This document shows, in pieces, positions 1 through 11,318 of a DNA stretch of 64,000 bases. Both the position numbers and the translations under genes were made by a program. Within the stretch, counting starts at the first letter, position 1; every line of letters starts with the position of its first letter. The notes under the pieces were generated by a model, which was given only the letters and a program-made list of their open reading frames with translations, did not search any database and was not told where the DNA came from. The DNA comes from Garcia nutans (lineage: Eukaryota; Streptophyta; Magnoliopsida; Malpighiales; Euphorbiaceae). The DNA lies in contig CANTUV010000024.1 in the NCBI GenBank assembly GCA_947685225.1, positions 13,286,001 through 13,350,000 of the forward strand, in the 5' to 3' direction.

Positions 1-1382
1 TTATAAAATTAAAAATCACTAAGTTTTTTACACCTGAGGTTACTTAGTAATTCTGCATTTTTATCTTTCAGATGAGTTGGATCTCTTATAAAATGAAGTG
101 ATATAGTTAGAATAAGTGTTGCCACTGAATCCTGAATAGTATAACCATGTTAATTTAAAATAGGTTATCCATCTTCATAGGTTTTAATTGCATTTAAGAT
201 GTCTAGATATTGTTCATCAGTGAGATGATTATCCCACCAATCTTTTAATTGGCCTGTGAAGCCAGCTATGATTAATTCTGTTATAGGTCTATCAGATGTA
301 TCAGTCTGAGTTCTATAAGCATTAACAGCCATAGTCATATGTTGTAGAAGACTAAGGATGTTATATTCTGATAGGTTATCTATATTTCATTCATATACTG
401 AAGAAGCATTATATTTATACTAAGACAATACATTAGGTCTTTCTATAATACCATGGTCTAGTACAGACATTTTAGGTACTATAGATTGGCTATGGGTTAT
501 ATGATTTATTTTAGGATTTACTATTTTATTAAAGGAATCAAGTTCTTCAGTATCAAGACTGGAATTTCCTCCTATTTGAGTCTTGATCCTGTATGACTAT
601 ACTAATTATTTTACACTAAGGTGTATCTTGAACAACTTCTTTTGATTCAGAGGTTGACTCAATTTTACTGAGTTGGTCTTTAATTACTTTAATGAAGTTA
701 GAGTCCTTGGACTGTTTGACTTCTTGTTGACCTGTCTTAGACACCTCAAAAGGTTTAAAGACGTGAGTTTTTAATTTTTTTTTTATCAGAAATTTCTTTA
801 TCAGATTTAATATCAGTTTTAATTATTTCTTTACCCTTTATAGATTTTTCTATCCTATTTAACTGTTGCCCTATACTATATAGATGTGTATTAAAATTAT
901 TATGTTCTAATATTTTTCTATTTGGATCATCATCTGCTACTGTTTTAAATGGTGCAATTTTTATTTTATTTTCTCCATACATAAATATACTAGCAGTTTT
1001 AGGTGGATGTTCACTCTGTATAATTTTATCCTTTATCTTCCATTTTGCTTCTTTATTCCTGGTAGTCATAGGATTTACTGATTTTTTATAAACCCTTTTG
1101 TACCAATAAAAGAATTTTATTGAGATCTCATTTTGCTTTCAAAATTAATATATTCTGTTTTTAATTCTTCAAATTTATGTTCTTTACAAATTTTTACCAT
1201 TTTATTTAAATTTTTAAGTGCTGTAATTTCTTTATAAAATTTGTCTTCATTAAAAATAAATTCTTTATTTATTACAATTAATTCTCTATCTATGTTAACT
1301 ACATTTTCAGTAATAGCTAAGGCTGTAGGTGACATAGGTGGAGAAATAAAAATTTAAATTGAATGGCATTGATACCAGCAAA
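1..1382 (-). mobile_element. Endogenous caulimovirid fragment, inverted copy
   Basis: Read on the minus strand, this stretch repeats the plus-strand sequence of about 1835-3160. The peptide at 1117-1335 (starting MSP.ALAITENV) matches the plus-strand peptide at 1844-2041, and the peptide at 755-1069 (starting MTTRNKEAKWKIKDKI) matches plus-strand sequence from about 2115. Positions 1-330 match the coat-protein region in reverse. The copy is broken by stops and lacks about 430 bp that lie between the primer-binding site and this region in the plus copy. It runs off the left edge. It is an old, inactive copy of a plant pararetrovirus; the identification rests on the better preserved plus-strand copy. 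Confidence 0.85.
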
Positions 1383-1402
1383 AAAAAAAATTTGCTGGTA
1401 TC
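1371..1402. repeat. Head-to-head junction hairpin of two caulimovirid copies
   Basis: GATACCAGCAAA (1371-1382) and TTTGCTGGTATC (1391-1402) are perfect 12-bp inverted repeats separated by eight A residues. Each arm carries the beginning of a primer-binding site, so this is the symmetry centre where the minus-strand and plus-strand viral fragments meet. Confidence 0.9.
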
Positions 1403-1409
1403 AGAGCCA
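1396..1409 (+). promoter_or_regulatory. Reverse-transcription primer-binding site (initiator tRNA-Met type) of the caulimovirid
   Basis: TGGTATCAGAGCCA is complementary to the 3' end of plant initiator tRNA-Met, the primer used by caulimovirids and many LTR retrotransposons. It precedes the plus-strand viral genes by about 430 bp, as expected for the numbering origin of such a genome. Confidence 0.85.
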
Positions 1410-1696
1410 TCTAGATTTTGAGGTGGTAGTAGAAGTATATAAAGAAGATTTTATTTTTAACTTTTGATATGTAGTATTAAGAGTGTGATCTTTGACTAGA
1501 AATTTAGATATGCAATAAATATCGTTGTTAGCCGAAATGATAGACGTTGTACGACAGTAAGTCAGTGGTCGCTTTCAAATCTAAAAAATTACTTTAAAAC
1601 TATTTTTCAAAAATTAAAAAGAAAATTTTTTTTATATAAATCTGCTAGTACAACTAAATAAAATAATTCTGAATCATCAAAAGTAAAAAGGATAGT

Positions 1697-2825
1697 AAAT
1701 AGGAATGAAGTAATCCTAAAAGATTTTCATAAAGTAATAGATGATTGGAATATACCTAAAGTAGATAAAGAATAAATTTATAAAATTCCAAAAACAAATA
1801 TTTTTAAAATTGATTATACAATTAAAGCAGAAAAAATTCACCTATGTCACCTGCAGCCTCAGTCATTACTGAAAATGTAACTAACATAGATAGAGAATTA
1901 AATGTAATAAATAAAGAATTTATTTTTAATGAAGATAAATTTTATAAAGAAATTACAGCGACTAAAAATTTAAATAAAATAGTAAAAATTTGTAAAGAAC
2001 ATAAATTTGAAAAATTAAAAACAGAATATATTGATTTGTAAAGCAAAATGAGATCTCAATAAAATTCTTTTATAGGTATAAAAGGGTTTATAAAAAATCA
2101 GTAAATTCTATAACTACCAGGAATAAAGAAGCAGAATGGAAGATAAATGATAAAATTATACAGAGTAAAATCCATCTAAAAATGCTAGTATATTTATGTA
2201 TGGAGAAAATGAAATAAAAATTGTACCATTTAAAATAGTAGCAGATGATGATCCAAATAGAAAAAATATTAGAACAGAATAATTTTAGTAATGCACATCT
2301 ACATAGTATAGGAAAATAGTTAAATAGGATAGAAAAATCTATAAAGGGTGAAGAAATAGTTAAAACTGATATTAAATCTGATAAATAAATTTTTGATAAA
2401 AAATTAAAAATCCATGTCTTTAAACCTTTTGACGTGTCAACAAGAAGTCAAACAGTCCTAGGAATCTAACTTCATTAAAGCAATTAAAGATCAACTTAGT
2501 AAATTTGAGTCAACCTCTGAATCAAAAAAAGTTGTTTAAGATACACCTCAGTCTAAAATAATTAGTATAGTCACACAAGATCAAGACTCAGAAATAAGAG
2601 AAAATTTCAGTCCTGATACTGAAGAACTTGATTTCTTTAATAAAACAGTAAATCCTAAAATAAATCGTATGACCCATAGTCAGTCTATAGTACCTAGAAT
2701 ATCTACACCAGATCTTGGTATTATAGAAAGACCTAATTTATTATCTTAATATAAATACTTCTTCAGTATATAAATGAAATATAGATAACCTATCAGAATA
2801 TAACATCATTAGTCTTCTGCAACAG
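1697..2825 (+). pseudogene. 5' polyprotein remnant of the caulimovirid (movement-protein side), core missing
   Basis: From about 1697 there is fragmentary coding sequence, interrupted by a TAA after DWNIPKVDKE. It moves within about 130 bp to the 65-codon open stretch at 1844-2041, which is duplicated in the inverted copy. From 2042 to 2825 the frame continues only in pieces and corresponds to the minus-strand peptide at 755-1069. I see no recognisable 30K movement-protein core. The short distance from the primer-binding site to the coat protein suggests an internal deletion. Assignment to the movement-protein side rests on position, so it is an inference. Confidence 0.55.
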
Positions 2826-3284
2826 ATGACTATGACTGTTAATGCTTATAAAACTCAGACTGATACATCTGATAGACCTATAGCAGAATTAATTATAGCT
2901 GGCTTCACAAGCCAATTAAAAGATTGGTGGGATAATCATCTCACTGATGAGCAACATCTAGACATCTTAAATGCAATTAAAACCTATGAAGATGGAACAC
3001 CTATTTTAAATGAACATGGTGACACTATTCAGCATTCAGTGGCAACACTTATTCTGACAATATCACTTCATTTTATAGGAGATCCAACTCATCTAGAGGA
3101 TAAAAATACAAAATTACTAAGTAACTTCAGGTATAAAAAACTTAGTGATTTTCAATTTTATAAAGCAACTTTCTTAACCAGGGTAATGTTCAGAGAAGAT
3201 TCCAACCAGACATTCTGGAATAAAAAAATCTTAGCAGGATTATCTTTCTTACTAGGTGAGAAAGTTAGAAATTCTATAAAATAA
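2826..3284 (+). pseudogene. Caulimovirid coat-protein domain fragment
   Basis: A 152-codon open segment contains an LKDWWDNHLT block followed by DFQFYKATFLTRVMF and an FWNKKILAGLSFLLGEKVR block. These conserved features of the caulimovirid capsid domain lie just before the zinc knuckle, as expected. The frame ends at TAA 3282-3284 and coding resemblance continues beyond it, so this is a fragment of a formerly longer polyprotein. In the family this protein forms the virion shell and binds the pregenomic RNA. No function is expected here. Confidence 0.75.
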
Positions 3285-4164
3285 AAATTTAGAAATCTAA
3301 TTCCTTATAGCCTTTTGACTTATGGTCAACTGATCAATATAGTCAAAAAAGAAGGATTAAATTTTTGTCAAGACATAAAATTACAAAAATTTTTAAAATT
3401 CAAAATGTGAAAAACTAAACAAAAATTAGTATCATTTTGTAAATAATTTGATTATAGTACAACTCAAAACTATAAAGAAAAATGTTCAACAAGTAAAAAG
3501 TCTTATAAAAATCTTACAAAAAACCTTATAAAAAGAATTATAGAAAGAAATTTGATAAAGAAGAATATTATAAAAAACCTAAATATAAGAAATATAGGAA
3601 ATCTACTAATAAGAAATTCTTTAAAAAGAAAAATATAGCATATAAAAATTTAGAATGTTTTAATTGTGGTAAAAAGGAACATACATCTAGATTTTATAAA
3701 TTTAATAAAAAACTTCAAGAATTAAACTTAGAAGAATCTATATTAAATAAAATTTATGAATTATACTTAGAATCATAATCTGAAAAATATTCAGAATCTG
3801 AAGAGTTAAATCAAATAGATGAAATAAATTAAGAATTTAGTAATAGTTCTGAAACAAGTAGTAAATTAATAAATATATTAACTAAATAACAAGAATCACT
3901 TTTAGAATTAGTAAAATATATAAGTGATCCTAAAACACAAGAAAAATTTTTAGATATAATATTAGATAATTTTAGTGAAGCAAATGAAAAACCTAAACCC
4001 TCTATAATACCTAATACTAGTAAACAAACCTATGATTTAACAACAATACTAAATAAAAATAAATAAATAAAAAATAAACCTGCAATAAATGAGTTACAAA
4101 AGAAAATTAAAGAAATAAAAATTGAATTAAAAGAATTAAACAAAAACAGCAACACGATGTAGGA
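3285..4164 (+). pseudogene. Zinc-knuckle and linker region of the caulimovirid polyprotein, broken
   Basis: A lysine-rich stretch leads into a zinc knuckle at 3656-3697: Cys codon at 3656, Cys at 3665, His at 3680, but Tyr (TAT) at 3695 where the last Cys (TGT) of a CX2CX4HX4C knuckle is expected. The metal site is therefore lost by one base change. Several in-frame TAA/TAG codons follow. Downstream is a Glu/Ser/Asn-rich linker leading towards the protease. Confidence 0.65.
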
Positions 4165-4834
4165 TTGCTAAAATCTTTATTAGAAAAATATTCTACTTAT
4201 TCTGAATCCTCCTCTGAAGAAGAAGAAGAACAAAAAGAAGATATTAATAGAAATGATAATAAGAATAGTAATAAAAATGAAATTAGTATAATAGATAAGG
4301 GTGAAATACCTAAAAATTTTATATTTTTATTACATGAAATAACCTTTAGAAAATACTTAATAACAATAAAATTAAATTTTTTAAAAAATTATAATATAGA
4401 TACTATAGCCTTATTTGACACAGGAGCTGACTTAAATTGTATAAAACCTAGTTTAGTACTAAAAAAAATTCTGAAAAAATACTAGAGAAAAAGTATCTTT
4501 AGCAAATAAAACTAAAATGAACCTTCTTGGTAAAACAGAAACATCAATTATTAATAAAAATTTAAAATTAAAAAATATATTTATTTTAACTGATATGCAA
4601 CATACGGTAATTTTAGGAATACCAATTATGAACTTAATAACTTCCTATTCATTAAAAGATGGTAGTGTAACCTTTAAGATAAAGAATCAAAAAATTATAT
4701 TTCCATTTATAGAAAAATGTAGAAAAAATTTAAATTTAATTAAAGCACATTTAATTGATGAATTAGAAATAAATATAATAATAAAGATAAAGCCTGAACA
4801 ACTTTGTAATTTAAAAGAAAATTATCAATTATAA
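4165..4834 (+). pseudogene. Caulimovirid aspartic protease domain, frameshifted
   Basis: Two open segments, 4165-4485 and 4517-4834, together cover a retropepsin-like domain. The first begins with an acidic Glu/Ser-rich linker and ends with the active-site block ALFDTGADLNCIKP at about 4408; the DTGA catalytic motif is intact. A frameshift in an A-rich run near 4470 separates it from the second segment, which has the beta-strand block FILTDMQHTVILGIPIM typical of the C-terminal half of pararetroviral proteases. In the family this enzyme processes the polyprotein. Confidence 0.75.
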
Positions 4835-6233
4835 AAAATAAATGAACAGGTAAAAACTAAATTGATAAAAAAATAAAATGGACCAAATTAAGGCCCAAAT
4901 TAAAAATGAATTATGTGCTGATTTGCCCAATGCATTTTAGAATAGAAAATAACATATGGTTGATTTACCCTATGAAGTGGGCTTTGAAGGAAAGTCCATT
5001 ACCACTAAAGTCAGACCTATACAAATGAGTCCAGATATGATAAAATTTTATAAAAATGAAATAAATAATTTAGAAAATAAAAAAACTTATTACTAAATCC
5101 AAAAGCCCATGATTTTGTGCAGCCTTTTATGTTAATAAGGCATCTGAAATAGAACGTGGTGCTCCCAGATTAGTAACAAACTATTAACCTTTAAAATAGA
5201 TTAGGTACCCTATTCCAAATAAAAAAGATTTGTTAAACAGGCTATATGCAACAAATATTTTTAGTAAATTTGATATGAATTTTGAATTTTGACAAATTCA
5301 GATTAATCCTAATGACAGATATAAAATAACATTTACTGTTTCATTTGGCCAGTATAAATGGATTGTAATGTCTTTTAGTTTTAAAAAATGCACCCTCTGA
5401 ATTCTAAAGAGTAACGAATAATATTTTTAATCCTTATATAAAATTTTATATCTATTATATTGATGATGTTTTAATATTCAGTAAAACCATAGATGAACAT
5501 TTTAAACACCTAAAAACATTTTTTATGGTGGTAAGAAGAAATGGTCTAGGACTCAGTAAAACCAAAATGTCCTTACTTCAAATTAAGGTTAGATTTTTAG
5601 GACATTATATAAAATAGTGTATAATAGAGCCCATAGAAAGGAACTTAGCTTTTGGAGATAAGTTTCCTGATCAGATATTGAATAAAATCCAATTACAAAG
5701 ATTTTTAGGACGCTTAAATTATGCTATAGAATTTTATCCTAACCTAAATAGGTTAATAAAGCCCTTACATCATAGACTCCGGAAGAATCCTAGCCCATGG
5801 ACAAAAGTCTACACTGGTATAATTAAAGAAATTAAAGCCTTAGTAAAAACTATTCCTTGCCTTTATATCCTTGATCTATTAGCCCCTAAGATAGTTGAGA
5901 CTGATGCCTCAGATATAGGATATGGTGGGATCTTAAAATAAATTAAAGAATGTAGAGAAATTATAGTCCAGTTTACCTCAAGACATTGGAATCCAACCCA
6001 GTTAAATTATTCCATTATAAAAAAAGAATTTTGAGAATTGTAATTTGTATTTCTAAATTTTAATCTGATTTATTAAATCAAAAGTTTTTACTTCAGATTG
6101 ATTATAAAAGTGCAAAAGAAATTTTACAAAAGATGTTAAAAACCTTGCCTCAAAATAAATTTTTGCAAGATGACAAGTTATTTTAAGTATTTTTTTAAAG
6201 AAAAAAATAATATTATACCTGATTTTCTGACTC
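4835..6233 (+). pseudogene. Caulimovirid reverse transcriptase and RNase H, multiply broken
   Basis: RT blocks appear in order across changing frames: GAPRLVTNY at about 5160, a KFDMNFEF block at about 5270, FTVSFGQYKWIVMSF at about 5335, and the catalytic YIDDVLIF at 5456. LGHYIK and the connection block GRLNYAIEFYPNL (5710-5745) follow. The RNase H start has ETDASDIGYGG at about 5897, then the SRHWNPTQLNYS region at about 5980. In-frame stops interrupt it throughout, for example TGA within the FDM block and TAA after GGILK. Family role: conversion of pregenomic RNA into DNA in the cytoplasm. This copy cannot encode an enzyme. Confidence 0.85.
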
Positions 6234-6555
6234 ATGAATTCCTTCACAAGAATCATGGGAAATAAGAAGGAAAAAGCCAATAAAGCCAAAGAAATAGTAA
6301 AGTCAGATCCTGACACGTCTCCTAAAGCTCTGCCTAATCACTCAGACAATATAACCAAGCCTTCAGGCATTAAAACCATAAAATCTTGGGGCCAAGTGGC
6401 TCAACAAATAAACACTGTAGAACAAGATAAAGCCCAAAATGAGCAGTAAAGTAATGGGTTAACCAGTTGACCCATTCTCCTGAGGTTCTACAGGCCCTTC
6501 AAAAATTGGGCCACCTGCCTCCTACAGATTTGGCTCCTATATCCACAGGTAAAAC
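6234..6555 (+). pseudogene. Second ORF of the caulimovirid, 5' part, cut by a Gypsy insertion
   Basis: A 71-codon open segment (6234-6449) starts MNSFTRIMGNKKEKANK, in a frame overlapping the end of the RNase H region. It is Lys/Ser/Gln-rich and resembles no enzyme. After its stop the coding character continues in another frame to 6555, where the Gypsy LTR begins. The tail is found at 14571. A second ORF of unknown function downstream of RNase H is a known arrangement in some caulimovirid genera. Confidence 0.5.
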
Positions 6556-9029
6556 TGTAACACCCCTATACCTCATATACGTACACTACATATACCCACA
6601 TCTGTAATATACGTATACCGGATACAGAAATATTATGGTCTATTTGAAACAAACCAATCTTTATATTTAACAATATAAAAAAAAACTAAAACATTTAAGT
6701 TATATTATAAAACATAATAGATAAAACATTTATTTATTATGCCGTGGAAAAATGTAGTGGAATATACATATGTATATACATCAAAATCCATAAATACAAA
6801 AATATAGAATTATACATGCTTGGCAGTTCGTCTCTGATCTTGAAGTCCAAAAATCCACACTTCACAAACCTAGACTCAACTCGGTCTAGCAGAACTCTCC
6901 GGTTCTAACCTGTCACCTGCGCGATGAACTACAATCGTGTTAAGCCATAGGCTTAGTGGTACAAACCATGATGACAATATGCTTCAATGTAATGCCAATG
7001 TCATACTTTCAAATATTATAAACAATATACAAGAATATCATATTTCATAACATTACATTAAATTATATTATTCAATTGTTTCATCATTGGCATGGGCCCA
7101 AAAGAAACTAATATGCCATTCAAATTCCAGAGTTAATGTTTTGGTCCAATATCACATTTATCAAGCTCGTAGGCGAATCATTATCACAATGAGAAACATC
7201 TCATATATAACATCCCAACTAGGCTTCAAGGACTAGGCCCAACCAAGCTTCAAGGGGAGCTCAGCATGAATCCAAATTGGCTTCAAGGACCAAGCCCAAT
7301 CCAGCTTCAAGGGATTGTTACTTTTAGGCATGCCACCAACAATAAAACTTTAAAAATTGAATAACATATTAGGCACACAATTCTTTTATTATTTCATTAT
7401 CAATTCCATTCTCATTTTCTCATAATCATCTAGGCAACCATGCCCTAATTATTTCATTTGCATCATTATAGCCAACAACAATGGTTTCACATCTCATCAT
7501 TAAGGTATACATAACCAATTGCATTGTACCTACATTTTAAATGATCATTATATCTTTCACATTATGCAAATCATTGCATTAATCAAATGTATCAACAATG
7601 TAATAGATTACTTAATGCATTTACAACCAAATGTCTTAAGTCCCAAACTCATGTAAATGTATGCAACCATGTAAGGTTTGTACTTACCTCAAGAGCAACT
7701 CACACTAATCTATCAACCTCCTCTTCCAAGAATCCTCAACACTTGGATTAGGGCAACTCAAACTCTTCAAAACCTAATCCAAAAGTGATGATACACACTC
7801 ACTTAGAGATACATATATAAAAATAAGAACAAGAACCAACTAGGGCAACTTCTACACATGACACGCTCAACAACACGGGCGTGTCCTTAACGGTGCCCTA
7901 AACCCACAACACAGAAGCTTTGACACGCTCAGTGACATGGGCGTGTCACTAGCCGTGTCAATCCTCCCCCAACACAGTGGCTATGACACGCTCAGTGACA
8001 TGGGCGTGTCACTGGTCATGTCAATCCACCAACAACACAGTAGCTATGACACGCTCAGTGACATGGGCGTGTCACTGGACGTGTCAATACTACTCCAACA
8101 CAGAAGCTGTGACACGCTCAGTGACATGGGCGTGTCACTGGTCGTGTCACCCATCCAGAAAACAGAACCATTGACACGCCCAAAGACTTGGCCATGTTTA
8201 TGGGCGTGTCAGGCCAAAAATCCTGATTCCAACACCAACAACACCACATCCAACAAACATCATACTTTACCCTTTTCCACTTCAAACAATCTTACCCAAA
8301 ACCATCAATAAACCATACTAGACTTGCATAACACCAAAACAACTCAATACATACATCAAACACCAATCAAAACCATCATCATAACTCAACACATACACAA
8401 TCCACACTCTTGCTTTCCATCACAAAATTTAACCTTTCTTTCAAACCAATCCCAAAATAAAAACCAATAAGACCAAACACTCTCAAACACACGACAATCA
8501 AACATGCACATATCAACAACAACAAATCAACAACCTCAATTCACAAACTCAAAAGAAAACTAAAGAATCAAGATGAAAACTTACCAAAAGTAATGAAAAC
8601 CTTTAGAATTCCAACTTGATCACTTGAAACATCCTTAAATCTTGAGTTAGGAAATCACAAAACTCTCTCTTCCTTGATTGATAATGGTGGCCGGATCTTG
8701 AAGAATGAAAGAAGATGATAATGGAAAAGTCAAACAACTCTCACTTCTTAAACCACACAATTCTCCAATTAATCTCCACCAAACAATTATAATAATATAA
8801 TAATCATAAATATCATCATCCACTTAATTAAATTTCATTAAAAAAATAATCACAATATCCCCTTTGACCACTAATAAGTTGACTTGTATATGTTGTATAT
8901 ATCTCCATATATACAACAGATATACACTTCTCTTTTCTCTACATCCTTTATACATACTTCAAAATCATTTTATCCAATTACAACAATAAACATTTCCAAA
9001 AATTTTAGGGTATAGTTTGGGATATTACA
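6556..9029 (-). repeat. 3' LTR of Gypsy element 1
   Basis: On the plus strand it starts TGTAACACCCC and ends GGGATATTACA (2474 bp), matching the 13225-14570 copy over its first 1.3 kb. It carries the 63-bp repeat array at 7859-8210. Between 8220 and 9029 there is only AT-rich, non-coding sequence. Confidence 0.9.
7859..8210. repeat. 63-bp palindromic minisatellite in the LTR, six units
   Basis: Units begin (TGACACG...) at 7859, 7921, 7984, 8047, 8110 and 8172, spaced 62-63 bp. Each unit has an 11-bp inverted repeat, TGACACGCCCA / TGGGCGTGTCA with a 6-bp spacer (some units have CTC for CCC), then CTGGnCGTGTCA and a variable tail of about 23 bp. Because 63 is a multiple of three and stops are absent, it yields an apparent repetitive ORF that I do not consider coding. 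Confidence 0.9.
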
Positions 9030-9046
9030 ATTCTCCCCCTCTATAA
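9030..9046 (-). promoter_or_regulatory. Polypurine tract of Gypsy element 1
   Basis: On the minus strand a purine run (complement of TTCTCCCCCTCTATA) directly abuts the LTR end at 9029, the position where plus-strand DNA synthesis is primed. Confidence 0.75.
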
Positions 9047-9075
9047 ATAAATTTCGTCCTCGAAATTACCTGATC

Positions 9076-9525
9076 TCAAATCTGAAATAACTTGGGATAT
9101 TGGTCTCTCATCACTTGCTCACTCTCCCAAGTTGCCTCTTCTCTAGCATGATTCTTCCAAAGAACCTTCACAAGTGGCACTTTCTTACTTCTCAACTCTT
9201 TCACTTCATGTGCCAAAATAGCCACTGGTTCTTCTTCATAAGATAGATCTGGACTCACCTCAATGGATTCTACTGACAGAACGTGAGATGGGTCTGATCT
9301 GTACTTTCGCAGCATAGAGACATGGAAGACATTGTGAATTTTATCCAACTTAGGCGGCAAAGCAAGTCTATAAGCAACTGGTCCAACTCTCTCCAATACC
9401 TCATAAGGTCTAATGAAACGAGGACTCAACTTCCCTTTGCGACCAAATCTCAAAATCTTCTTCCAAGGAGACACTTTCAAAAATACTTTATCTCCAACAT
9501 TGAACTCTATGTCTCTCCTCTTCAA
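9076..9525 (-). pseudogene. Integrase C-terminus with chromodomain-like block (Gypsy element 1)
   Basis: An open segment of 149 codons, preceded by an in-frame TAG that replaces a Gln codon (SDR*KSY). It holds the integrase C-terminal motif VGDKVFLKVSPWKKI...GKLSPRFIRPYEVLERVG, then the block NVFHVSMLRKY. It ends with the chromodomain-like VKVLWKNHAREEATWESE. In chromoviruses this tail guides integration towards particular chromatin. The segment is the intact 3' end of a broken pol. Confidence 0.85.
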
Positions 9526-10151
9526 ATCTGAATAAGATTTCTATCGATCTGAAGCTGCTTTCAAACGATCCCGAGTTATCTTCACTTTCTCTTCTATTTC
9601 CTTAATCAAATCGGGACCAACCAATTTTGCCTTCTCCAACTTCATTCCAACATAGAGGCGTTCTGCATCTTCTACCATACAATGCCTCATAAGGTGCCAT
9701 TCTAATACTAGATTGATGACTGTTATTATAAGCAAATTCCATCAGTGGCAAGAATCTGTCCCAAATCCCAGAGAAATCAATGACACAACTTCTCAACATG
9801 TCCTCTAAAATCTGTATCACTCTCTCTGACTGCCCATTTGTCTGAGGATGGAAAGCAGTACTAAAGTGCAATCGAGAACCGAAAGCAGCATGCAAACTCT
9901 TCCAAAACCTTGAAGTAAACACGGGGATCTCGATCAGACACCAAAGAAATTGGGACTCCATGCAATCTCACAATCTCATTAATATACAGCTCAGCCAACT
10001 TTTCAAGAGAATAGTCCATGCGAACTGGAAGAAAATGAGCTGTCTTTGTTAACCGATCAACAATCACCCAAATGGCATCATGCTTCCTCTGAGTCAACGG
10101 CAAACCAGTCACAAAATCCATTGTCACACGTTCCCATTTCCATTCAGGCAC
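9526..10151 (-). pseudogene. Integrase catalytic core, frameshifted (Gypsy element 1)
   Basis: Overlapping minus-strand open segments at 9541-9735, 9602-9961 and 9861-10151 are one integrase core in three frames. The first catalytic Asp lies in TMDFVTGLP, the second in SLVSDRDP, and the Glu in HPQTNGQSERVIQ. A frameshift directly after SDRDP (near 9920) and another near 9670 destroy the frame. A TAA separates it from the upstream RNase H/zinc-binding segment (QPL*VPEW). Confidence 0.85.
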
Positions 10152-11318
10152 TTATAAAGGTTGGAGAAATCCTGTAGGAACTTGATGCTCGGCCTTTACT
10201 CTCTGACAAGTGAGACACTTGGATACAAACTCCGCTGTGTCCCTCTTCATACCTGACCACCAATAAAGTTGTTTTAAATCATGATACATCTTGGTATTCC
10301 CAGGGTGCATAGCAAAAACCGACTGATGTGCTTCTTCTAAAATAATCTTTCTCAAACTAGCATCATCAGGAACACACAATCTATCTTTATACCAAAGGTT
10401 GCCATCACTTCTCACATGAAAATCTCGGCTCTCCCCCTTTTGACAATCCGACACAACTTTCTGAATTTTCTCATTAGCCAACTGAGCCTCTTTAATCTGA
10501 TCCAACAAGATTGGCCTCAACTGCAAGTGAGCTAATAAAGCACCATCATCATAAGGCTCGAAGCTAGCATGCAGCACTCTCAACTCAACAAGCAACGAGA
10601 GTGAATAAGCAATCAAACCTGCCAAAGACTTCCGACTCAAGGCATCAGCAACAACATTTGCCTTACCAGGATGATAATCAATCAAACAGTTGTAGTCTTT
10701 AATTAACTCCAACCACCATCTCTGCCGAAGATTCAACTCTCTCTGAACCCCTAAATATTTCAAACTCTTGTGATCTGTATAGATGAAACACTTTTCTCCA
10801 TAAAGATAATGTCGCCAAATCTTCAAAGCAAACACTATGGCTGCCAATTCCAAATCATGCGTCGGATAATTCAACTCATGCAGCTTCAACTGTCGAGAAG
10901 CATAAGCTATGACTCTACCCTCTTGCATCAAAACACATACTAAACCATTATGTGAAGCATCACTATAAATCACATATGGTTTATCTTCCACAGGCAAGGT
11001 AAGGACAAGAGCTTGAGTCAACCTCTCCTTCAAATGCTCAAAGCTTGCTTGATACTGATCTGTCCACACAAATCTGACTCCCTTCCGAAGTAATCTGGTG
11101 AGTGGAGTAGCTATCAAAGAAAAACCCTTCACAAACCGTCGATAATAGCCTGCCAAACCCAGAAAACTTTGAACTTCAGTCACTGATTTCGGTGGACTCC
11201 AATTCAAAATAGCTTCAACTTTACTCGGATCAACTCTTATACCATCTGCTAAAACCACATGACCGAGAAAAGTCACTTGATCAAGCCAAAACTCACACTT
11301 CGATAGCTTAGCATACAA
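10152..11318 (-). pseudogene. RT C-terminal part, RNase H and integrase zinc domain (Gypsy element 1)
   Basis: The longest open segment of the element, 388 codons. It begins at the RT thumb (YAKLSKCEFWLDQVTFLGH), continues with SFLGLAGYYRRFVKGF, then RNase H (VIYSDASHNGLVCVLMQ, HDLELAAIVFALKIWRHYL, TDHKSLKY, HPGKANVVADALSR). It ends with the integrase HHCC zinc domain (HQSVFAMHPGNTKMYHDL...CLTCQRVKAEHQ). In the RNase H motif Val stands where element 3 has Gly (NGLVCV against NGLGCV). A TAG replaces a sense codon just upstream (QT*REKQ). Confidence 0.9.

Larger units (their letters stand above)
1391..6555 (+). mobile_element. Endogenous caulimovirid, plus-strand part up to the Gypsy insertion
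   Basis: In order: primer-binding site, remnant of the 5' polyprotein region, coat-protein homology, zinc-knuckle remnant, aspartic protease, reverse transcriptase, RNase H and the start of a second ORF. This order, with an intergenic promoter region at 14.9-15.9 kb and no LTRs, fits Caulimoviridae rather than a retrotransposon. One long polyprotein followed by a second ORF resembles Florendovirus/Petuvirus layouts, but the genus is not assigned. Every domain carries stops or frameshifts, so the copy is inactive. The Gypsy element at 6556-14570 interrupts it; the remainder resumes at 14571. Confidence 0.85.

Noticed and set aside
1396..1409. TGGTATCAGAGCC motifs as tRNA genes
   Set aside because: They are only tRNA-complementary primer-binding sites next to LTRs or viral genes; no cloverleaf surrounds them.
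7859..8210. CRISPR-like array
   Set aside because: The repeats are not separated by unique spacers, lie in a plant LTR and have no cas genes.
7937..8311. Repetitive ORF-like peptides (MGVSL.VS...YDTLSDMGVSL) also seen at 24099, 32976 and 48144
   Set aside because: They arise because the 63-bp DNA repeat is a multiple of three and lacks stops; two frames and several strands are open, and the conserved signal is the DNA palindrome rather than codons.
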